DNA of 64,000 bases from G963422275 sp963422275 (GCA_963422275.1 OY729418.1:4712001-4776000), one strand, 5' to 3'. Counted from the first letter of the stretch, positions 9,583-19,224 are shown. Translations and numbers: made by a program. The notes: generated by a model from the letters alone, not told the origin.

Positions 9583-9945
9583 CTATTTTCCGGTGTTGAG
9601 CAACAGCTCGACAGTCTCCATCTGGGCTTTTTTCACGACCTCGGAATACGCGACGAGATGTTCCGTAGCCAACTCCAGTGATGCCGATGCGAACTCGCTC
9701 GCTGCCTTGGCGTAGTCCGAGGTGTCCGTCTCCGACACCGAGATTTCCCCGATCCGGTCCAGTGTTCCCGTCGTCCACTTGCTGGTGATGTCGGCGTTGC
9801 TCCTGGCCGCTTCAAGCGCGATCGCTGAGACCTTTTCGCCGAGGTCCGCCGACTTGCGAAACGTGTCATTGAGCGCACCGGCATCCATTGGGAACTGGGA
9901 TGCCATCTTGGCGAAGACCTGGGTGATATCCTGAGCTTTCGTCAT
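9583..9945 (-). CDS. phasin family protein
   Basis: Small helical protein of the type that coats polyhydroxyalkanoate granules. The 120 residues are almost wholly amphipathic helix. The segment ISVSETDTSDYAKAASEFASASLELATEHLVAYSEVVKKAQ (given here only as its start, about residue 70 onward) is characteristic of the phasin family. There is no signal peptide. The gene is monocistronic: it has its own operator-bearing promoter (9987-10037) and terminator (9508-9537). The operator matches the known PhaR recognition pattern, which supports a role in PHA metabolism. No PHA synthase is in the window. Confidence 0.8.
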   Translation of the reverse strand: MTKAQDITQVFAKMASQFPMDAGALNDTFRKSADLGEKVSAIALEAARSNADITSKWTTGTLDRIGEISVSETDTSDYAKAASEFASASLELATEHLVAYSEVVKKAQMETVELLLNTGK

Positions 9946-9986
9946 TTAATGCCTCCAAAATGTTGCAAGAGTTTCATTCGTGATCC

Positions 9987-10037
9987 CATGTATTTTCTGC
10001 GATGCAGAAAATCAAGGTTTTATTCTGCGTTGCGGAA
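9987..10037 (-). promoter_or_regulatory. phasin promoter with PhaR-like operators
   Basis: On the minus strand TTGATT (10010-10015) and TACATG (9987-9992) are exactly 17 bp apart. Almost filling the space between them is a perfect 9+3+9 inverted repeat at 9992-10012 whose core is CTGC-GAT-GCAG. A second, imperfect copy (TTCTGC-GTT-GCGGAA) lies at 10023-10037, 28 bp centre to centre. CTGC-N3-GCAG is the recognition pattern known for the PHA repressor PhaR, so PHA-responsive repression is the likely reading. Confidence 0.6.
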
Positions 10038-10041
10038 ATTT

Positions 10042-12300
10042 TTAAGCGATGTCGCGCGGAGAAAGCAGTTGATGCCCGGTCGGGTCTTTCCGTCCTGGAG
10101 AGCTCAGCAAGTGCTGCAGGCGTGATATCCTGCTGCGACCTCCCGTGGACCTTATTGCGATTTCAACGGCCTTCCGTTGGCCGACTAGCACCACCAACCG
10201 CTTTCCACGGGTGACCGCCGTGTAAAGGAGATTCCGCTGCAACATCGGAAAATGGTGCGTCGTCAGCGGGATGACCACGGCCGGATACTCAGAACCCTGG
10301 CTTTTATGAACGGTGATGGCATACGCTGGCACCAACGCGTCCAGTTCGGAAAACTCCATCTCCACATCCCGTCCGTCGAAGTCGACGACCATTGCCTGTC
10401 CGTCCTCGTCGATGTCGGTAACGAACCCGATATCTCCGTTGAATACCATCTTTTCGTAGTCGTTCTGCACCTGCATTACCCTGTCGCCACGATAGAAAGT
10501 CGATTCCGCTCTGGTGACCGACGGACCGGTTGCGGGGTTCAGGGCGTCCTGCAACTCCGAGTTGAGCAGCTTGGTCCCCACGGTGCCCCGTATCATCGGC
10601 GAGAGAATCTGAACATCTCGCACAGGGTCCATTTTGAAGCGCTTCGGAATACGCTCGCATACAAGCTTTAGTATCTTGGGCAACGCTGATTCTGGATTTT
10701 CTGCGGGCACGTAAAAGAAATCGCTCTCGACCTGTTGATTATCGAAGTCCGGCATGACTCCAGAATTGATCCGGTGGGCGTTGGCGACAATCTGGCTCTC
10801 GCCAACTTGCCTGAAAACTTCCGTCAGCCGAACTACTGGCACAGCAGAAGACAAGATGATGTCTTTGAGAACCTGCCCGGGACCGACAGAGGGCAGTTGA
10901 TCAACATCCCCGACCAGCAACAGGGCCGTACTATCCGGAATTGCATCGAGCAGCGCCTTCATGAGCGGCACGTCGACCATTGACGTTTCGTCGACGACAA
11001 GAAAATCGCATTCAAGCTTTTTTCTGGAATTATGGTTGAACCTGCCAGTTACCGGGTCGAATGCAAGCAGCCGGTGCAGTGTCTGCGACGGGCGACCCGT
11101 TGTTTCTTTCATGCGTTTGGCGGCACGCCCAGTGGGGGCGCAGAGCTTGAACGCTACGCCCATCGTGTCAAGCAGCCTAAGGATCAAGTTGACAATGGTT
11201 GTCTTGCCGACTCCAGGGCCGCCGGTAATTACAAGAAGCTTAGACGAGAGCGCCTTTCTAACTGCCTTGACTTGGCTCTCGCCAAGCCGGATTCCAATCT
11301 CTCGCTCGGTTCGCTTTATGGTCTGCTCCGACGCAACGCGATCCCAAGGCATAGGTTGAGAAAGTATCGTGCGGATCCGATCGGCGATGGACTGCTCAGC
11401 CCGATAATATCGTTCATGGAACAGGCAGCTTTGTCCATCCAACACTGACCGAATGATGCTTCCGCATTCGATTTCCAGATCAACGGCTTCCGCCAAGCGC
11501 GAGCGGCCCACACCAAGGAGGTCGGAAGCCTCTCGAAGAAGCTCCTGCTCGGAAAGTCCGCAATTCCCCCTGCCTACAGCTTCGTTCAATAGATAAAGAA
11601 CTCCAGAGCGCACCCTGATCATCGCGTCATTCGCGATACCCGAGTGACGGGCAATCGAATCCGCCGACTTGAATCCGATCCCATGGATATCGGCCGCTAA
11701 ACGATAGGGATTCTCGGAAATGACCTTTACCGCATTTTGCCCGTAGGTCTTTTGGATCCGGGCTGATCGAGCGGGTCCGATGCCATGGCTGTGCAAGAAC
11801 ACCATGATTTCGCGGATAGCTCTCTGACTGTTCCAAGCATCTGTGATCTGATTGACGCGGTACTCTCCCAACCCCGGAACTTCCATCAGCCTTTGCGGGG
11901 AGGACTCGATCACATCGAACACTTTCTCGCCGAATGCATTTATGAGTTTGTCCGCATTCACGGGCCCGATGCCCTTGATCGCTCCAGAACACAGGTATTT
12001 CCGGACACCTTCCAGCGAGTTGGGTGCCGACGCAGTGATTGCCTTTGTCTTGAACTGTCGCCCAAACTTTGGATTGTTTGTCCAAATTCCAGTGGCGGTG
12101 ATCCACTCGCCTTCGCCGACGGAGTTAAGATTCCCGGTGACAACAATCGGATGACGGTATGCTCTTGCCTTGATCGAGAGAACACAGAAACCTGAATCGG
12201 GACTGTGGAAGATAACTCGTTCCACGGAGCCGGCGATTGCATGGTCCTGGTCTTCGCTCGCTTTCGCTGATTCAGGTCCCATGTGATTTCCAATGCACAA
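10042..12300 (-). CDS. recD2: RecD2-family 5'-3' DNA helicase
   Basis: SF1B helicase of the RecD2 (RecD-like, RecBC-independent) type, involved in DNA repair and fork processing. Visible features are an N-terminal OB-like region, helix-hairpin-helix repeats (AIKGIGPVNADKLINAFG near residue 108), and Walker A TGGPGVGKTT near residue 345. They are followed by the VDETSMVDVPLM motif II, the SH3-like insert (RVMQVQNDYEKMVFNGDIG), and C-terminal HKSQGSEYPAVVIP and YTAVTRGKR motifs. The 752 residues fit the family. The ATG at 12300 is used; one at 12282 is equally plausible. It lies 73 bp downstream of the OmpA-like gene on the same strand, so co-transcription is possible. Confidence 0.88.
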   Translation of the reverse strand: MCIGNHMGPESAKASEDQDHAIAGSVERVIFHSPDSGFCVLSIKARAYRHPIVVTGNLNSVGEGEWITATGIWTNNPKFGRQFKTKAITASAPNSLEGVRKYLCSGAIKGIGPVNADKLINAFGEKVFDVIESSPQRLMEVPGLGEYRVNQITDAWNSQRAIREIMVFLHSHGIGPARSARIQKTYGQNAVKVISENPYRLAADIHGIGFKSADSIARHSGIANDAMIRVRSGVLYLLNEAVGRGNCGLSEQELLREASDLLGVGRSRLAEAVDLEIECGSIIRSVLDGQSCLFHERYYRAEQSIADRIRTILSQPMPWDRVASEQTIKRTEREIGIRLGESQVKAVRKALSSKLLVITGGPGVGKTTIVNLILRLLDTMGVAFKLCAPTGRAAKRMKETTGRPSQTLHRLLAFDPVTGRFNHNSRKKLECDFLVVDETSMVDVPLMKALLDAIPDSTALLLVGDVDQLPSVGPGQVLKDIILSSAVPVVRLTEVFRQVGESQIVANAHRINSGVMPDFDNQQVESDFFYVPAENPESALPKILKLVCERIPKRFKMDPVRDVQILSPMIRGTVGTKLLNSELQDALNPATGPSVTRAESTFYRGDRVMQVQNDYEKMVFNGDIGFVTDIDEDGQAMVVDFDGRDVEMEFSELDALVPAYAITVHKSQGSEYPAVVIPLTTHHFPMLQRNLLYTAVTRGKRLVVLVGQRKAVEIAIRSTGGRSRISRLQHLLSSPGRKDPTGHQLLSPRDIA

Positions 12301-12373
12301 CGGTGAATGCCATTCTCAACTCTCGCTCGCAGAGGAGAAGTGCAGCAGGTTCGAAATTGCGGCTTTCACTTGG

Positions 12374-15300
12374 TTACCGCTCGGTTAACTTGAATTCGAT
12401 TCGCCGGTTCTGCGACCGGGCGTCCTCGTCCGTTTCAATGCTCACGGGGCTGTGCTCGCCGAATCCGGTTGCGGCGAGCCTGTTGCGCGGGAAGCCGTGC
12501 TCATCGATGAGATATCGCACGACTGACAGCGAGCGCAACAGGCTGAGTTCCCAATTGTCCTTGAATTCCCTGTCTGTAAGTACCGGCACATCGTCCGTGT
12601 GTCCGTCAATCCTGAGAACCCAGTCTATTGTATTCGGGAACCGCTCCGCAAGATCGAGTATCGATTGAGCGACCTTGTCGATCTCCGCTTTGCCGGTATC
12701 GGACAGTTCGCTTTCGCTTCTCGCGAACAGCACCTCCGAAGAGAACACGAATCTGTCACCCACGATCCTGATGCCATCTTGCCCCTCGATTACATCCCTC
12801 AGATTCTCGAGAAAGTCGGATCGAAAACGCTCTAGATTCTTGGCCTCGCGTTCCGCGATAATGCGGAGTTCCTTTTCAAGGTCCGCCCTCGCGGCTTGCT
12901 CCGCTGCGACCCGGGCAAGCGCTTGGTTGAGTCGTTCGCCAAGACTCTCGATCACAACCTTTTGTTCATCATCCTTTTCGGCGCTGTCATTGAGTGTTGC
13001 CTGCAATCTTTTCAGCGCTCTCGTCAGATCCGCCACCTCGATATTCAGCTGCTCGATTTTCCTCTGGCCCTCCGCCGCTAGCGCCTCCGTCTTCTCCAGC
13101 TTTTCCTTCGCCACCTCGATCTGTTTCGCACTATGCTTCTCGGCCCTCGTCCGTTCAGCCGCAAGCACGGTCAAAGCATTCTCCGCCTCCGCGATCCGAT
13201 TCTCGAGCCGCGCATTCAACGCGGAAAGGCTGACAACTCTCTCGTCCGCATCCGTCTTCGCTTTTTCAAGCCCGCTCTTGTCCTGCTCGAGTTGACCTAC
13301 CCGCTCTTGGTAATCCTCAGTCGCACGCTGTAACACGTCCAGTTCGAAAAACGCGTTGGCAATACGCTCCGTAAATTCCTGGTTGGTCTCGTCCTGCTCC
13401 TTTTGTACCGTAAGCACTCCGATCTCATCCTTCGTGATGTTTAGAGCCAGTTCAAGCGCTTGTTCGTTGGAAATTCCTTCCGCGATTGTCTGCAAATGAT
13501 CTTCGATCTCCTTCGACTTATCCAAGTTGTCGGCTGTCAACGAATCGATGTTGTCTCCGGCTTCGGCAAGGGCACGTTTCAAGCGATTGATCTCGGACTG
13601 TGCGCTGTCAACCTGTTGTTCGTAACCAGAAATTCTGACGGTTTGGACCTCGCTTTCCTCGATCATGGCATTGATTCTTTCCATACCCTCGGCGGCCGAC
13701 CGCTTCAGCGACAAGATTTCAGCTTGGGCCTTGTCAGCTTGTTCCTGGAATGCTGCTATTTCCGCGGATTTCTGGTCCCGGTCCGAAACCAGAAGCTCGA
13801 TCTCGCGGCTGGCCACCGCAATGTCCTGCCCAAGGGCGGCAATGCTGGACTGCAGATCCGCAACCTCCTCCTCGTAAACCGAAATCTCCGCAGCCTGCTC
13901 GTCCCGCACGGCAGTCAGCGACGCAATCTCCCTGCCGGCGACAGTCGCGTCATTCTCCAGGGCCGCGATCACTGACTCGGCGCGGGCAGCCTGCGCTTCG
14001 TAGTCCGCAATCTGGACATCCTTCGCCTCCCGGTCCGAAACCAGAAGCTCGATCTCGCGGCTGGCCACCGCAATCTCCTGCCCAAGGGCGGCAATGCTGG
14101 ACTGCAGATCAGCAACCTCCTCCTCGTAAACCGAAATCTCCGCAGCCTGCTCGTCCCGCGCGGCAGTCAGCGACGCAATCTCCCTGCCGGCGACAGTCGC
14201 GTCATTCTCCAGGGCCGCGATCACTGACTCGGCGCGGGCAGCCTGCGCTTCGTAGTCCGCAATCTGGACATCCTTCGCCTCCCGGTCCGAAACCAGAAGC
14301 TCGATCTCGCGACGGGCCATCGCAATGTCCTGCCCAAGGGCGGCAATGCTGGACTGCAGATCCGCAACCTTCTCCTCGTAAACCGAAATCTCCGTCGCCT
14401 GCTCGTCCCGCGCGGCAGTCAGCGACGCAATCTCCCTGCCGGCGACAGTCGCGTCCTTCTCCAGGGCCACGATCACTGACTCGGCGCGGGCAACCTGCGC
14501 TTCGTAGTCCGCAATCTGGACATCCTTCGCTTCCCGGTCCGAAATCAGAAGCTCGATCTCGCGACGGGCCACCGCAATCTCCTGCCCAAGGGCGGCAATG
14601 CTGGACTGCAGACCCGCAACCGTCTCCTCGTAAACCGAAATCTCCGCAGCCTGCTCGTCCCGCGCGGCAGTCAGCGACGCAATCTCCCTGCCGGCGACAG
14701 TCGCGTCATTCTCCAGGGCCGCAATCACTGACTCGGCGCGGGCAACCTGCGCTTCGTAGTCCGCAATCTGGACATCCTTCGCCTCACGGTCCGAAACCAG
14801 AAGCTCGATCTCGCGGCTGGCCACCGCAATGTCCTGCCCAAGGGCGGCAATGCTGGACTGCAGATCCGCAACCGTCTCCTCGTAAACCGAAATCTCCGCA
14901 GCCTGCTCGTCCCGCGCGGCAGTCAGCGACGCAATCTCCCTGCCGGCGACAGTCGCGTCATTCTCCAGGGCCGCAATCACTGACTCGGCGCGGGCAACCT
15001 GCGCTTCGTAGTCCGCAATCTGGACATCCTTCGCCTCACGGTCCGAAACCAGAAACTCGATCTCGCGGCTGGCCACCGCAATGTCCTGCCCAAGGGCGGC
15101 AATGCTGGACTGCAGATCCGCAACCGTCTCCTCGTAAACCGAAATCTCCGCAGCCTGCTCGTCCCGCGTGGCAGTCAGCGACGCAATCTCCCTGCCGGCG
15201 ACAGTCGCGTCATTCTCCAAGGCCGCAATCACTGACTCGGCACGGGCAACCTGCACTTCGTAGTCCGCAATCTGGACATCCTTCGCCTCACGGTCCGAAA

Positions 15301-16876
15301 CCAGAAGCTCGATCTCGCGACGGGCCACCGCAGCGTCCTGCCCAAGGGCGGCAATGCTGGACTGCAGATCCGCAACCGTCTCCTCGTAAACCGAAATCTC
15401 CGCAGCCTGCTCGTCCCGCACGGCAGTCAACGACGCAATCTCCCTGCCGGCGGCGGTCGCGTCATTCTTCAGGGCCGCGATCACTGACTCGGCGCGGGCA
15501 GCCTGCGCTTCGTAGTCCGCAATCTGGACATCCTTCGCCTCCCGGTCCGAAACCATAAGCTCGATCTCGCGGCTGGCCACCGCAATGTCCTGCCCAAGGG
15601 CGGCAATGCTGGACTGCAGATCAGCAACCTTATCCTCGTAAACCGAAATCTCCGCAGCCTGCTCGTCCCGCACGGCAGTCAGCGACGCAATCTCCCTGCC
15701 GGCGACAGTCGCGTCATTCTCCAGGGCCGCGATCACTGACTCGGCGCGGGCAGCCTGCGCTTCGTAGTCCGCAATCTGGACATCCTTCGCCTCCCGGTCC
15801 GAAACCATAAGCTCGATCTCGCGGCTGGCCACCGCAATGTCCTGCCCAAGGGCTGCAATGCTGGACTGCAGATCAGCAACCTCCTCCTCGTAAACCGAAA
15901 TCTCCGCAGCCTGCTCGTCCCGCACGGCAGTCAGCGACGCAATCTCCCTGCCGGCGACAGTCGCGTCATTCTCCAGGGCCGCGATCACTGACTCGGCGCG
16001 AATGATCTGCTTCTCGTATTCGGCGATCTGGGAAGATTTCTGGTCTAGGTCGAATGCAAGTGATTGGACTCCACGCCTGGCGATCTCGATGGCCAATTTC
16101 AGTGCATCGAGTTCGGTCAGAGCTTCTGCTTCGGAAGCGTCCGCTTCCGTCGTGCCAACCAGACCTTCCCTTTCAATCATCGCGACGATCTCGCTTTGCG
16201 CGTTAGCGACCGCGAGTCTCAACTCGTCGATTTCGGAGAGTGCGCTCGCCACCCGCACTTCGTATCCTGCTATCTCTTCCGCCTGAATGTCTTTTTCGGA
16301 GATAAGCGAACTGATCTGGATTCGAGCATTCGTCATGTCCTGCTTCAGAGCCTCGATTTCAGAAAGCGCACTGGCGATTTGGCCCTGGTAATCTGCAATT
16401 TGCTTCGCTTTGTCCTCGTTTGCCGAGGTCAGGGCCTTGATGGAGTCCCTCGCCTCGGCAATTGCCAACCGAAGCGCATCAATTTCTTCGATGGCGCTGG
16501 CCATCTTGTCTTCGAAACCTTGAATCTCGGAAGCTTGAGCCGCATTGCCCACAGCAAGTGAATCGGCGCGCTCGGTTTCTGACGCAAGATCTGCCTTGAG
16601 ACTCAATGTCTGTTGCCGCTCTGAGCTCAATTCCCCAAGCACGCCGTTCAATCGCTCAATCAGTGCGGTGATCTTGGTGTCTTTGTCGGCAACCTGCTGG
16701 TCGAGCTCCGTGAGCATTTCGTCCTGTACAGTTATCGTGTCGCTTAGTACAAACTGGACGATCATGAACATCGACAGCGCAAACACCAAAACCAACAACA
16801 GAGCAGTCATCGCGTCGACGAAACCGATCCAGATGCTTGTCCTGACTCGCTCTCCGGTTCGCCGCACAAGTGCCAT
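12374..16876 (-). CDS. giant MotB/OmpA-like protein with 84-residue coiled-coil repeats
   Basis: A 1500-residue inner-membrane protein expected to reach across the periplasm to peptidoglycan. One N-terminal membrane helix (about 15-43) contains FVDAMTALL, where Asp21 aligns with the proton-carrying aspartate of MotB. The last 130 residues are an OmpA-type peptidoglycan-binding domain (RIDGHTDDVPV, RSLSVVRYLI, SQNRRIEFKL). Between them lies a very long Glu/Ala/Asp-rich coiled coil with nine 84-residue repeats. It begins 3 nt after the ExbB/MotA-like gene, so the two form a stator-like pair. Alphaproteobacteria often carry a shorter version of this pair; the repeat expansion is the unusual part. 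Cargo or energy use is unknown. Confidence 0.8.
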   Translation of the reverse strand: MALVRRTGERVRTSIWIGFVDAMTALLLVLVFALSMFMIVQFVLSDTITVQDEMLTELDQQVADKDTKITALIERLNGVLGELSSERQQTLSLKADLASETERADSLAVGNAAQASEIQGFEDKMASAIEEIDALRLAIAEARDSIKALTSANEDKAKQIADYQGQIASALSEIEALKQDMTNARIQISSLISEKDIQAEEIAGYEVRVASALSEIDELRLAVANAQSEIVAMIEREGLVGTTEADASEAEALTELDALKLAIEIARRGVQSLAFDLDQKSSQIAEYEKQIIRAESVIAALENDATVAGREIASLTAVRDEQAAEISVYEEEVADLQSSIAALGQDIAVASREIELMVSDREAKDVQIADYEAQAARAESVIAALENDATVAGREIASLTAVRDEQAAEISVYEDKVADLQSSIAALGQDIAVASREIELMVSDREAKDVQIADYEAQAARAESVIAALKNDATAAGREIASLTAVRDEQAAEISVYEETVADLQSSIAALGQDAAVARREIELLVSDREAKDVQIADYEVQVARAESVIAALENDATVAGREIASLTATRDEQAAEISVYEETVADLQSSIAALGQDIAVASREIEFLVSDREAKDVQIADYEAQVARAESVIAALENDATVAGREIASLTAARDEQAAEISVYEETVADLQSSIAALGQDIAVASREIELLVSDREAKDVQIADYEAQVARAESVIAALENDATVAGREIASLTAARDEQAAEISVYEETVAGLQSSIAALGQEIAVARREIELLISDREAKDVQIADYEAQVARAESVIVALEKDATVAGREIASLTAARDEQATEISVYEEKVADLQSSIAALGQDIAMARREIELLVSDREAKDVQIADYEAQAARAESVIAALENDATVAGREIASLTAARDEQAAEISVYEEEVADLQSSIAALGQEIAVASREIELLVSDREAKDVQIADYEAQAARAESVIAALENDATVAGREIASLTAVRDEQAAEISVYEEEVADLQSSIAALGQDIAVASREIELLVSDRDQKSAEIAAFQEQADKAQAEILSLKRSAAEGMERINAMIEESEVQTVRISGYEQQVDSAQSEINRLKRALAEAGDNIDSLTADNLDKSKEIEDHLQTIAEGISNEQALELALNITKDEIGVLTVQKEQDETNQEFTERIANAFFELDVLQRATEDYQERVGQLEQDKSGLEKAKTDADERVVSLSALNARLENRIAEAENALTVLAAERTRAEKHSAKQIEVAKEKLEKTEALAAEGQRKIEQLNIEVADLTRALKRLQATLNDSAEKDDEQKVVIESLGERLNQALARVAAEQAARADLEKELRIIAEREAKNLERFRSDFLENLRDVIEGQDGIRIVGDRFVFSSEVLFARSESELSDTGKAEIDKVAQSILDLAERFPNTIDWVLRIDGHTDDVPVLTDREFKDNWELSLLRSLSVVRYLIDEHGFPRNRLAATGFGEHSPVSIETDEDARSQNRRIEFKLTER
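13750..16010. repeat. nine tandem 252-bp coding repeats
   Basis: Near-identical units of exactly 252 bp (84 codons, 12 heptads) lie head to tail inside the OmpA-like gene. For example, the CTGCTCGTCCCGC segment recurs at about 13895, 14147 and every 252 bp onward. Differences between copies are mostly single bases. The unit length is a multiple of both 3 and 7, so copy-number change would keep both reading frame and coiled-coil register. This is not a CRISPR: there are no spacers. Confidence 0.95.
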
Positions 16877-16879
16877 CCG

Positions 16880-18112
16880 TCATCCCTCTCGCTCGGTGGG
16901 CTTGTCTGTCTTTCCAGATGATTTCGAATCCGTCAGCTGGTCACGCAGTTCGGCGGCGAGTGCGGTGAACTCGCGGCGCACCAACTCTGCCATGTCCGCC
17001 TTTGAATGGAGGTTTTCCTCGATCAATCTCAATAGGTTAATTTCTATGTTTTTCAGGTGCATGCGGGATTCGGCGTCGGCGTGATCAACGGATACCTTGG
17101 CAAGGAGCTTCATCATTTGGTCCTGCGTTCGAACCAGGTGTTCAAGCAACTGAGCGGTGCCAGTTCTGTCGTCCTCTTGCGACCTGTCGTATTCCAGTCG
17201 GACCTCGATACTCTGGGTCAAGCCTGTGAGTGCCACCGCCAGTTCGTTGAGCGATTCCAGTGTACTCTCACGATCGACCTGCAAGCGTTCGATCGTATGA
17301 TGAAGGTCTCCGACATCGATCCCTGTCAAGGCAGCAGAATCGGAATGCCGCTCGTCTAGGTCCGTGTCGGCCCCGGCCCACCCAAGTCCGACCCGCGTGA
17401 TTCCAGACAGCCACTCCTCCAGTTCGCGGTAGAAACGGTTCTGGCCGTGTCCAGCTAACAGATCGAGCAAACCTGCTGCCAGCGATCCGGCCAATCCGAA
17501 CAGCGAAGATGAAAACGCCGCGCCCATTCCGCCGAGCTGCTTTTCCAAGCCTGACATGAGCCTCCCAAAAGCCGCGAGGCCACTTTCGTTCTCGCCCGGA
17601 GACAACGACCTGATTGTCTCCACCACCGCCGGAACTGTGATTGCAAGGCCTACAAATGTTCCAAGAAGACCCAAGAAAATCAACAAGTTGGAGAGATAAC
17701 GGGAAATGTCTCGCGACTCGTCCATGCGGGTGGCAACGGAGTCTAGAATGGAGCGGGTGGATGAAGCGGACAGCTGGAGCGCGGCCCCGCGCGGCCCCAT
17801 CATCTTCGCCAATGGCGCGAGCAGGTATGGCGGTTTCGTGAGGACGATTCTCGACTCATCGAGCACGAACCCTTCGATCCAAATCACTGAAGTCACGATC
17901 TGCGCAATCTGCCAGAAGCACGCGAGCATGCCGATTAGAAAAACCCCGAATATGACGCTGTTCAGCTTCGGGTTGGCTAGAAAGATACTGTTCACGAACT
18001 CCGGTGACAGGAAATACCCAATCGCAATGAGTCCTATCGCCACAAGCATCAAGGTGATTTGCTGAAGAGGCTGGGAAAACTGTACTGGCATTCCCCGGGC
18101 CGCCAATTTCAT
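16880..18112 (-). CDS. ExbB/TolQ/MotA-family proton-channel protein
   Basis: A 410-residue inner-membrane protein. Two N-terminal membrane helices (about 20-40 and 52-75) are followed by two conserved helices. The first contains RYLSNLLIFLGLLGTFVGL (about 140-170) and the second MGAAFSSSLFGLAGSLAAGLLDL (about 195-220). The LGTFVGL and SSLFGLAGSL patterns are the hallmark of the MotA/TolQ/ExbB channel family. The C-terminal 160 residues are charged and helical and probably cytosolic. It pairs with the MotB/OmpA-like gene 3 nt downstream. It is divergent from the SPFH gene, 152 bp away. Confidence 0.82.
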   Translation of the reverse strand: MKLAARGMPVQFSQPLQQITLMLVAIGLIAIGYFLSPEFVNSIFLANPKLNSVIFGVFLIGMLACFWQIAQIVTSVIWIEGFVLDESRIVLTKPPYLLAPLAKMMGPRGAALQLSASSTRSILDSVATRMDESRDISRYLSNLLIFLGLLGTFVGLAITVPAVVETIRSLSPGENESGLAAFGRLMSGLEKQLGGMGAAFSSSLFGLAGSLAAGLLDLLAGHGQNRFYRELEEWLSGITRVGLGWAGADTDLDERHSDSAALTGIDVGDLHHTIERLQVDRESTLESLNELAVALTGLTQSIEVRLEYDRSQEDDRTGTAQLLEHLVRTQDQMMKLLAKVSVDHADAESRMHLKNIEINLLRLIEENLHSKADMAELVRREFTALAAELRDQLTDSKSSGKTDKPTEREG

Positions 18113-18264
18113 CAGTTCGCTCCTGTCGCACGGCCTTCCGGCCGAATTTAGCCTGCTCAGGCGTCCCTAACAACAAGCATCTTTCAAAAGGCTGTTACAA
18201 CGTTATATATTTCAAAGGTGAGACAGGGTGAATTGCAGCCCAAATTATGTTGAGGTAAAAAAGC

Positions 18265-19224
18265 ATGCTCGAGCAAGTGTTTGTCAATTCCATACCCGCG
18301 GCCGCGTTGATCTTTGCTCTAGTCGCCTTTGTTGCACTGCTGATCCTGATGATGATCAAGTCTGTTCCGCAAGGCGAAAATTGGACCGTGGAGCGGTTCG
18401 GAAGATTCACGCGCACTCAGAAGCCTGGCCTGCGGATCATAGTTCCCCTCATTGAACAGGTCGGTGCCAAGATCAACATGATGGAAACCGTTCTGAACAT
18501 CGGATCTCAGGATGTCATTACCCGGGACAATGCGATTATCTCGGCTGACGCCATTGCATTCTACCAAGTCATTAAAGCTGAACAAGCAGCCTACGAGGTA
18601 CGCAACTTGGAAAATGCGCTCGAAAACCTGACTCAGACCAATATCCGGTCGGTCATCGGTTCTATGGATCTTGATGAATCGCTGTCCAAGCGCGAGGAGA
18701 TTAATGCGAGGCTCCTCACGGTCATCGACGACGCAGTCAAGCCGTGGGGCGTGAAAGTAACCAGAATCGAGATCAAGGACCTGGCGCCGCCGCCAGACAT
18801 TTCCGAGGCCATGGCCCAGCAGATGAAGGCGGAGCGAGAGAAGCGGGCCGAAATCCTTCAAGCAGAAGGCGAAAAGCAGTCGGCAATACTTCGCGCCGAA
18901 GGCCTCAAGGAGGCGCAGATTAGAGAAGCCGAAGGAAGAAGGGAGGCGGCTTTTCTTGATGCCGAAGCGCGGGAGCGTGCTGCACAGGCGGAAGCCGCCG
19001 CAACTAGACTGGTTTCACAGGCCATAGCCAAAGGGAATATCCAAGCCGTCAATTACTTCGTCGCCCAGAAATACACGGAAGCTCTCCGCGATGTCGCGTC
19101 GTCACCCAACTCCAAGACAGTTTTGGTACCGCTCGAAGCCGGTAACTTGATCGGTTCCATTGCAGGAATAGCGGAGATTGCGAAGGAAGCGCTGACTTCC
19201 GACAGGAAAGTGCAAGGCGGCTAG
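18265..19224 (+). CDS. SPFH/stomatin-like membrane protease-associated protein (QmcA type)
   Basis: An SPFH (band 7) scaffold protein of 319 residues. One N-terminal membrane helix (about 12-32) precedes the band-7 domain: PQGENWTVERFGRFTRT, then RIIVPLIEQVGAKINMM, and TRDNAIISADAIAFYQV. A long alanine/glutamate-rich coiled coil (about 185-255) follows. A TTGAGGT ribosome-binding site precedes the ATG. The stop codon directly abuts the GTG start of the NfeD gene, so the two are coupled. SPFH/NfeD pairs are a well-known conserved unit thought to organise membrane microdomains and protein quality control. Confidence 0.92.
   Translation: MLEQVFVNSIPAAALIFALVAFVALLILMMIKSVPQGENWTVERFGRFTRTQKPGLRIIVPLIEQVGAKINMMETVLNIGSQDVITRDNAIISADAIAFYQVIKAEQAAYEVRNLENALENLTQTNIRSVIGSMDLDESLSKREEINARLLTVIDDAVKPWGVKVTRIEIKDLAPPPDISEAMAQQMKAEREKRAEILQAEGEKQSAILRAEGLKEAQIREAEGRREAAFLDAEARERAAQAEAAATRLVSQAIAKGNIQAVNYFVAQKYTEALRDVASSPNSKTVLVPLEAGNLIGSIAGIAEIAKEALTSDRKVQGG

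Noticed and set aside
13750..15558. 602-codon plus-strand frame rich in Pro/Arg/Ser
   Set aside because: It is the antisense shadow of the 252-bp repeats of the OmpA-like gene; the repeat unit keeps the opposite frame open by chance.
13750..16010. CRISPR array
   Set aside because: The repeats are coding, 252 bp long and contiguous, with no spacers.
12374..18112. Calling the stator pair ZorA/ZorB of a Zorya system
   Set aside because: No ZorC, ZorD or ZorE is present, the coiled coil is on the wrong partner, and similar pairs are ordinary in alphaproteobacteria.
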